From assembly GCF_004784475.1 (NCBI RefSeq), contig NZ_SRRT01000004.1, forward strand, positions 62,001 through 126,000: 64,000 bases of DNA, written 5' to 3'. Position 1 is the stretch's first letter, and each line of letters opens with the position of its first letter. Below the pieces are notes generated by a model. That model searched no databases. It saw nothing but the letters and a program-made list of their open reading frames with translations, and was not told where the DNA came from. Positions 60,792 through 64,000 of this stretch are shown one piece after another. A program made the position numbers and the translations under genes. This stretch comes from Streptomyces bauhiniae (GTDB lineage Bacteria > Actinomycetota > Actinomycetes > Streptomycetales > Streptomycetaceae).

Positions 60792-61853
60792 CTACGGGGC
60801 GTTGTCGCCGTCCGGCCGTACGCGCGGGCGGGGCACCTGGGCCGGCGGGGCCGGCGGTTCCTCGGGGTCGTGGGCGCGGCGCTTGGCGATGACCGCGCAG
60901 ACCATGAGCTGCATCTGATGGAAGAGCATCAGGGGAAGTACGGCGAGGGAGGCGTGGGCGCCGAACAGGACGCCGGCCATGGGGAGTCCGGCGGCGAGGG
61001 ACTTCTTCGACCCGGCGAACTGGATGGCGATGCGGTCGCCCCTTTTGAAGCCCAGCGCCCGCGCGCCGTACCAGGTCAGCGCCAGCATCACGGCGAGCAG
61101 GACGGCCTCCACCAGCAGCAGCGCGCCGAGCCTCGGCACGCTCACCTGGTGCCAGATGCCCTGGGCCATGCCCTCGCTGAACGCGGTGTAGACGACCAGC
61201 AGGATCGAGCCCCGGTCGACCAGTCCGAGCACCTTCTTGTGCTGCGCGACGAAGCCGCCGATCCAGCGCCGTAGCAACTGCCCGGCGAGGAACGGCACCA
61301 GCAGTTGCAGCACGATCTTCAGCAGCGAGTCGGCGGAGAAGCCGCCGCCGGAGTTGCCCAGCAGGACGGCGGCGAGCAGCGGGGTGACGACGATGCCGAC
61401 GAGGGAGGAGAAGGAGCCGGCGCAGATCGCGGCGGGGACGTTGCCGCGCGCGATGGAGGTGAAGGCGATGGAGGACTGGATGGTCGACGGGACCAGGGTG
61501 AGGAACAGCAGGCCCTGGTAGAGCGGCTGGGTCAGCAGCGCCGGGACCAGTCCGCGCGCGGCCAGCCCGAGCAGCGGGAAGACGACGAAGGTGCAGGCCA
61601 GGACGGTGAGGTGGAGCCGCCAGTGGCGCAGCCCCTCCATCGCCTCGCGGGTGGAGAGGCGGGCGCCGTAGAGGAAGAACAGGAACGCGATGGCGGCCGT
61701 GGAGGCGCCGGAGGCCACGTCGGCGGCGACGCCCCGCGCGGGCAGCAGCGCGGCCAGGCCCACCGTGCCGAGGAGCAGCGCGATGTACGGGTCGATGGGC
61801 AGCCGGCGTTTCACAGGGCTCCGTAGCGTCTCGGTGGGGCGGACGATCTCCAT
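60792..61853 (-). CDS. SBF-like (bile acid:Na+ symporter-like) transporter
   Basis: 353 residues with nine or ten predicted membrane helices and a Pro-rich C-terminal tail. FFLYGARLSTREAMEGLRHWRLH, LVPSTIQSSIAFTSIARGNVPAAI and FAGSKKSLAAGLPMAGVLF are the signatures of the SBF-like family (YfeH-type). Physiological substrates in bacteria are poorly known; organic anions coupled to Na+ are likely. It is divergent from a LysR gene that probably controls it. Confidence 0.87.
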   Translation of the reverse strand: MEIVRPTETLRSPVKRRLPIDPYIALLLGTVGLAALLPARGVAADVASGASTAAIAFLFFLYGARLSTREAMEGLRHWRLHLTVLACTFVVFPLLGLAARGLVPALLTQPLYQGLLFLTLVPSTIQSSIAFTSIARGNVPAAICAGSFSSLVGIVVTPLLAAVLLGNSGGGFSADSLLKIVLQLLVPFLAGQLLRRWIGGFVAQHKKVLGLVDRGSILLVVYTAFSEGMAQGIWHQVSVPRLGALLLVEAVLLAVMLALTWYGARALGFKRGDRIAIQFAGSKKSLAAGLPMAGVLFGAHASLAVLPLMLFHQMQLMVCAVIAKRRAHDPEEPPAPPAQVPRPRVRPDGDNAP

Positions 61854-61939
61854 CGTGCCTGGTCGGCGCCGATCACGGAATCCGGCATACCGCTCTGACT
61901 GCGATCGCGCTTCATGATGACCGGGCTACGCTGGCCTCC

Positions 61940-62809
61940 ATGTACGACCCTACGCACCTGCGTACGTTCCTCGCGGTGGCGCAGACGCTCAGCTTCACGC
62001 AGGCCGCGCGGCGGCTGGGGCTGCGGCAGTCGACGGTGAGCCAGCATGTGCGTCGGCTGGAGGAGGCGGCGGGGCGCCAGTTGTTCACGCGGGACACCCA
62101 CTCGGTGGAGCTGACCGGGGACGGCGAGGCGATGCTCGGCTTCGCGCGGCGGCTGCTGGAGGTGCAGGAACAGGCTGCGGCGTACTTCTCCGGCCCGCGC
62201 GTACGGGGGCGGCTGCGGTTCGGCGCCTCGGAGGACTTCGTCCTGACCCGCCTCCCGGAGATCCTGGAGGGCTTCCGGTACGACCATCCCGAGGTCGACC
62301 TCGAACTGACGGTGGAGCTGTCCGGCACCCTCCACGAGCGCCTGGCCGAGGGCAAGCTCGACCTGGTCCTCGCCAAACGCCGCCCCGAGGACCCGCGCGG
62401 CCGCCTGGTCTGGCGCGACGACCTGGTCTGGATCGGCACGGACCGCCTCCGCCTGGACCCGGACCGCCCGGTCCCCCTGATCGTCTACCCCCCACCCGGC
62501 ATCACCCGCGCCCGAGCCCTGGAAACCCTCGAGTCCCACTCCCGCCCCTACCGCATCGTCTGCACCAGCACCAGCCTCAACGGCCTCATCGCCGCCGCGC
62601 GAGCGGGCCTCGGCGTCATGGCCCACTCCCGCCACCTCATCCCCCCGGGCCTCACCCGCATCCCCGACCGCGCCGCCCTCCCCGACCTCGGCAAGGTCGA
62701 CTTCACCCTGACCCACGCCCGGGCGCGGGGCACGACAGAGGACGCGGCGAACGCACTGGCGGCGGCGATCCTGGCGGGCGGGGAGAGGCTGCGGCGGCGG
62801 AGCGGCTAA
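61940..62809 (+). CDS. LysR-family transcriptional regulator
   Basis: 289 residues. The N-terminal winged helix (YDPTHLRTFLAVAQTLSFT, then QAARRLGLRQSTVSQHVRRL) is followed by a long linker helix and the periplasmic-binding-like effector domain (GRLRFGASEDFVLTRLPEIL, LAEGKLDLVLAKRRP, AARAGLGVMAHS). It lies 86 bases from the divergent SBF-like transporter gene, the usual arrangement for a LysR activator and its target. Its stop overlaps the stop of the next gene by four bases. Confidence 0.9.
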   Translation: MYDPTHLRTFLAVAQTLSFTQAARRLGLRQSTVSQHVRRLEEAAGRQLFTRDTHSVELTGDGEAMLGFARRLLEVQEQAAAYFSGPRVRGRLRFGASEDFVLTRLPEILEGFRYDHPEVDLELTVELSGTLHERLAEGKLDLVLAKRRPEDPRGRLVWRDDLVWIGTDRLRLDPDRPVPLIVYPPPGITRARALETLESHSRPYRIVCTSTSLNGLIAAARAGLGVMAHSRHLIPPGLTRIPDRAALPDLGKVDFTLTHARARGTTEDAANALAAAILAGGERLRRRSG

Positions 62810-64000
62810 TCGACGATCACGCCTCCGGCGCGGGTGATGGCTTCCAGGGTGACGTCGCCAAGGCCGCACTCACGGGAAAAGCGGGTCCCCTGCAGGCGAG
62901 AGCTGAGCATCGTCCGGGAGAGGATCTCTCCGCTGCCGAAGTCGTGGACCGTCAGCTCACCCATCTGCGTGAGGACGACCAGGCGTGCGCCGTCCTCGGA
63001 GTTCCACATGGCGGAGAACCCGCTGGGAACGGGGTCGATACTCCAGAGGAGCTCTTCGGCCCCGCTGTGCAGGTTCCAGACCAAGATCTCGTCATCGGTG
63101 GCGAGGGCGGCGAGACCGGGCCCGGCACTGTAGGCAAAGCCTCGTCCATTTGCGTACAGACGCTTTCGGTCCTCTGTCGGGCAAGGAACGGCGAGCCCCG
63201 GGGCGTTCATCTCCGCATGACTCGCGACGAAGTCCACGGCCACGACGGCCCGGCCAGCTTGGATCATGAGGAGGCTCGAGGAAGACACGATATAAGTCGG
63301 GTTGGCCACCTCGACGAGCGGCGACTCGTACAAAGTGCGCCACATGGTCGGCATTGCCGGCTCGAAGAGCATGTAGCGAAGCCGATCGTCCTCATGCTGG
63401 AGCATGGTGATGCCCTCCCATCTGACGAAGCCCACGAGAATCCCTTCCGCGACGGTCGGCACAGGCAAGGTCGCTACCAGTTCGCCAGTCGCGCAATCGG
63501 CGATGCGGAGTTCTCCGTTCGTGAAGTCCCAGTCTGCCGAGGTCAGCCTCCCCTCCCAGCGGAGCAGCGCTCCCTTGCTCGGAGAGACGCGCTCACCCAC
63601 CTGTCCAGTACGGACATCGATACAGCGGCCACCGGTCCTGTCACGCAGTAGCCACGCGCTGTCGCCCCAGGGAAGGAGATCGCACTCAAGGCTGCCGTCC
63701 TCGCGTTCCATGTCGACCGAGAACTTCAGTGGTTCGACGTCCACCCGGCCGTCCGGCCAGTGCGACACCTCGCCGTTGGCCCCGGCCATCACAGCACCGG
63801 CATGCGCCAGGCCGCCATGGAGGACATGCGCGTCCGTGAGGATGCTGAGCGGAAGTCGAGCATTGGCCAGGTTGGCCCCTGCCAGATCGACGTTCTCCAG
63901 TTCCGCTTGCCGGAGGTTGGCCCCGTCCAGATCGGCCCCGGTCATGGAAACCTGTCGCGCCAGCCACGAAGGAGCGAAGCCGGCAAGGTCCACGCCTGCC
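62806..64000 (-). CDS. Pentapeptide-repeat plus beta-propeller-like protein, 5' end outside window
   Basis: At least 395 residues; the frame is still open at the window edge and the last upstream codons (AGVDLAG) continue the repeat, so the N-terminus lies beyond. Pentapeptide repeats (ADLDGANLRQAEL, NVDLAGANLANARL) are followed by about 300 residues of beta-strand blades ending in patterns like ILVWNLHSGAEELLWSID and LTVHDFGSGEILSR, suggesting a WD40-like propeller. Codon use is less GC-biased (for example GAT, TAT, AAA, TTG appear more) than in neighbours, so it may have been acquired. It could be the tail of a larger NTPase- or protease-linked protein. Confidence 0.6.
   Translation of the reverse strand, partial: AGVDLAGFAPSWLARQVSMTGADLDGANLRQAELENVDLAGANLANARLPLSILTDAHVLHGGLAHAGAVMAGANGEVSHWPDGRVDVEPLKFSVDMEREDGSLECDLLPWGDSAWLLRDRTGGRCIDVRTGQVGERVSPSKGALLRWEGRLTSADWDFTNGELRIADCATGELVATLPVPTVAEGILVGFVRWEGITMLQHEDDRLRYMLFEPAMPTMWRTLYESPLVEVANPTYIVSSSSLLMIQAGRAVVAVDFVASHAEMNAPGLAVPCPTEDRKRLYANGRGFAYSAGPGLAALATDDEILVWNLHSGAEELLWSIDPVPSGFSAMWNSEDGARLVVLTQMGELTVHDFGSGEILSRTMLSSRLQGTRFSRECGLGDVTLEAITRAGGVIVD

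Overview
The window is high-GC actinobacterial DNA, almost certainly from a Streptomyces chromosome. The evidence is strong third-position G/C bias, frequent GTG starts, operons joined by ATGA/GTGA overlaps, sugar ABC importers lacking their own ATPase (Streptomyces normally share MsiK), and a zwf-opcA pentose-phosphate operon. From memory, the gene order resembles the S. coelicolor region around SCO6650-SCO6673; this was not checked by search. I count about 57 protein genes, one nine-codon minicistron, one tRNA and one decayed nadR-like pseudogene. No insertion sequence, prophage, CRISPR array or rRNA was seen, and no gene-free stretch exceeds 300 bases.

Region by region. 1-9.7 kb: the end of a DMT transporter, a scramblase-like protein, then a LacI-regulated alpha-glucan operon (binding protein, two permeases, GH13 alpha-glucosidase, secreted GH87-like alpha-1,3-glucanase). 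9.8-14.4 kb: an MmyB-like ligand-binding protein, an XRE repressor/ImmA-like metallopeptidase pair, an Sfp-type phosphopantetheinyl transferase and an ATP-grasp enzyme. 14.5-17.6 kb: a GH18 chitinase behind two DasR-like sites, and a GH4 phospho-glycosidase. 17.7-23.8 kb: a three-gene operon encoding a 1694-residue caspase-GHKL(Hsp90-like)-helical-repeat protein, a Zn-ribbon-like protein and a membrane protein; this is the strongest candidate for an undescribed system. 23.9-26.3 kb: a secreted GH16 beta-1,3-glucanase and an AraC regulator. 26.5-35.5 kb: tkt-tal-zwf-opcA-pgi-gnd plus a histidine phosphatase.

35.6-39.1 kb: TetR, an F420-type PPOX protein, a class C-like serine hydrolase and a hydroxyacyl-CoA dehydrogenase-like enzyme. 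39.2-46.2 kb: a probable pterin/pyrimidine-derived biosynthesis cluster built around an unusual GTP cyclohydrolase II (Met120), a creatininase-family amidohydrolase and a degenerate PTPS homologue, with a glycosyltransferase, methyltransferase, LPG-synthase-like membrane protein, dehydrogenase and CDP-alcohol phosphatidyltransferase. 46.2-53.7 kb: a DUF574 methyltransferase and a beta-glucan operon (binding protein, two permeases, GH1 beta-glucosidase, secreted GH16). 53.8-64 kb: a lipoprotein/Ser-Thr kinase pair, the nadR-like remnant, GNAT, tRNA-Leu(GAG), FabH, an OFA-type MFS transporter with its 42-residue small subunit, an isochorismatase-like protein, an SBF-type transporter with a divergent LysR gene, and a pentapeptide-repeat protein cut by the window edge.

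Taken together, the secreted GH87, GH18 and two GH16 enzymes with their importers and intracellular glycosidases look like a fungal-cell-wall utilisation region. The hexose phosphates produced could feed the adjacent pentose-phosphate operon. That link is inference.
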